From positions 2,604,001 to 2,668,000 of the forward strand of contig JADJQZ010000001.1 of NCBI GenBank assembly GCA_016712465.1: a DNA stretch of 64,000 bases, read 5' to 3'. Below, piece after piece: positions 63,814 through 64,000 of the stretch; the first letter of the stretch is position 1; every line of letters begins with the position of its first letter. The position numbers and the translations under genes are program-made. The notes beneath the pieces are model-generated. The model did not search any database. It saw only the letters and a list, made by a program, of their open reading frames with translations, and had not been told where the DNA came from. The DNA comes from Candidatus Obscuribacter sp. Its GTDB lineage: Bacteria; Cyanobacteriota; Vampirovibrionia; Obscuribacterales; Obscuribacteraceae.

Positions 63814-64000
63814 TTAACGGCTTTTCTTGACCGCCGGCTTTCGGGCTAGAGCAGCGCGCCAGCCAGCAATCCGGGTGCGTGACTCCTTGTAGCGCTTGCT
63901 TTTACTGTTGACATCCCTGGCGATGTTGATTGCTTCTTGCAGGCGGCCCGAGGCCGCTTTTGCCTTGGCGCTCTTCATACGTTCAAAGGCGTCCAACTCC
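63814..64000 (-). CDS. C-terminus of a gene cut by the right edge
   Basis: The minus-strand frame is open to the window end and finishes at 63814. The visible 62 residues include LDAFERMKSAKAKAASGRLQ and KSKRYKESRTRIAGWRAAL, helical and basic. The second stretch resembles the ends of the scaffold at 17874 and the kinase at 21602. It may be another membrane-anchored signalling protein, but only the tail is visible. Confidence 0.6.
   Translation of the reverse strand, partial: ELDAFERMKSAKAKAASGRLQEAINIARDVNSKSKRYKESRTRIAGWRAALARKPAVKKSR

Overview
The window reads as a contiguous piece of a bacterial chromosome, densely packed with protein genes on both strands. I see no rRNA, tRNA, CRISPR array, insertion sequence or phage module. 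Housekeeping genes are ordinary bacterial ones. The accessory part is unusually rich in TPR proteins, Hanks-type Ser/Thr kinases, PDZ proteins and low-complexity secreted proteins. MEP-pathway IspE, a long HflX, a NurA-domain protein, futalosine-type menaquinone genes (MqnE plus a UbiD-like decarboxylase) and kinesin-light-chain-like TPR proteins together suggest a non-photosynthetic relative of Cyanobacteria (Vampirovibrionia/Melainabacteria, Obscuribacterales-like). That placement is inference from gene content, not a computed phylogeny.

Layout. 0-5 kb: a truncated membrane protein, nth, then a minus-strand operon of a CorC/HlyC-type CBS protein, ksgA and ispE. 5-16.6 kb: a frameshifted secreted protein, a DUF4013-like membrane protein with surE, a Clp N-domain protein without ATPase, an XRE/zinc-ribbon regulator facing a NurA protein, a GNAT acetyltransferase, mqnE, a TPR-PDZ protein and dprA. 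16.8-23.1 kb: two zinc-ribbon Ser/Thr kinases around a 1243-residue low-complexity membrane protein, the last two genes translationally overlapped. 23.3-25.1 kb: three visibly A/T-richer orphan genes. 25.2-29.9 kb: tatD and two membrane kinases overlapping by ATGA. 30-43.8 kb: a TonB-C-like secreted protein, a GlcD-type oxidase, a SulP transporter, hflX, a TPR protein, two repetitive secreted proteins, a CtpA protease and a UbiD-like decarboxylase. 44-50.3 kb: TPR proteins and a matrixin-like metalloprotease between two PDZ/thioredoxin-like proteins. 50.3-64 kb: a helical-repeat protein, an orphan gene with a hemerythrin-like protein, a caspase-Sel1 protein, a cytidine-deaminase fold lacking its zinc ligands, rdgB, relA/spoT, repetitive secreted proteins, ilvE, a TPR protein, a CsgG-like protein and a gene cut by the right edge.

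Two themes stand out. First, signalling: four Ser/Thr kinases in 13 kb in two tight operons, one including a large membrane scaffold whose C-terminal tail resembles that of the neighbouring kinase and of the gene at the right edge. Second, cell-envelope biology: many signal-peptide proteins with short tandem repeats, PDZ proteases and partners, a secreted metalloprotease and a CsgG-like protein. Two reading-frame breaks and one gene-internal terminator-like hairpin deserve checking against other assemblies.
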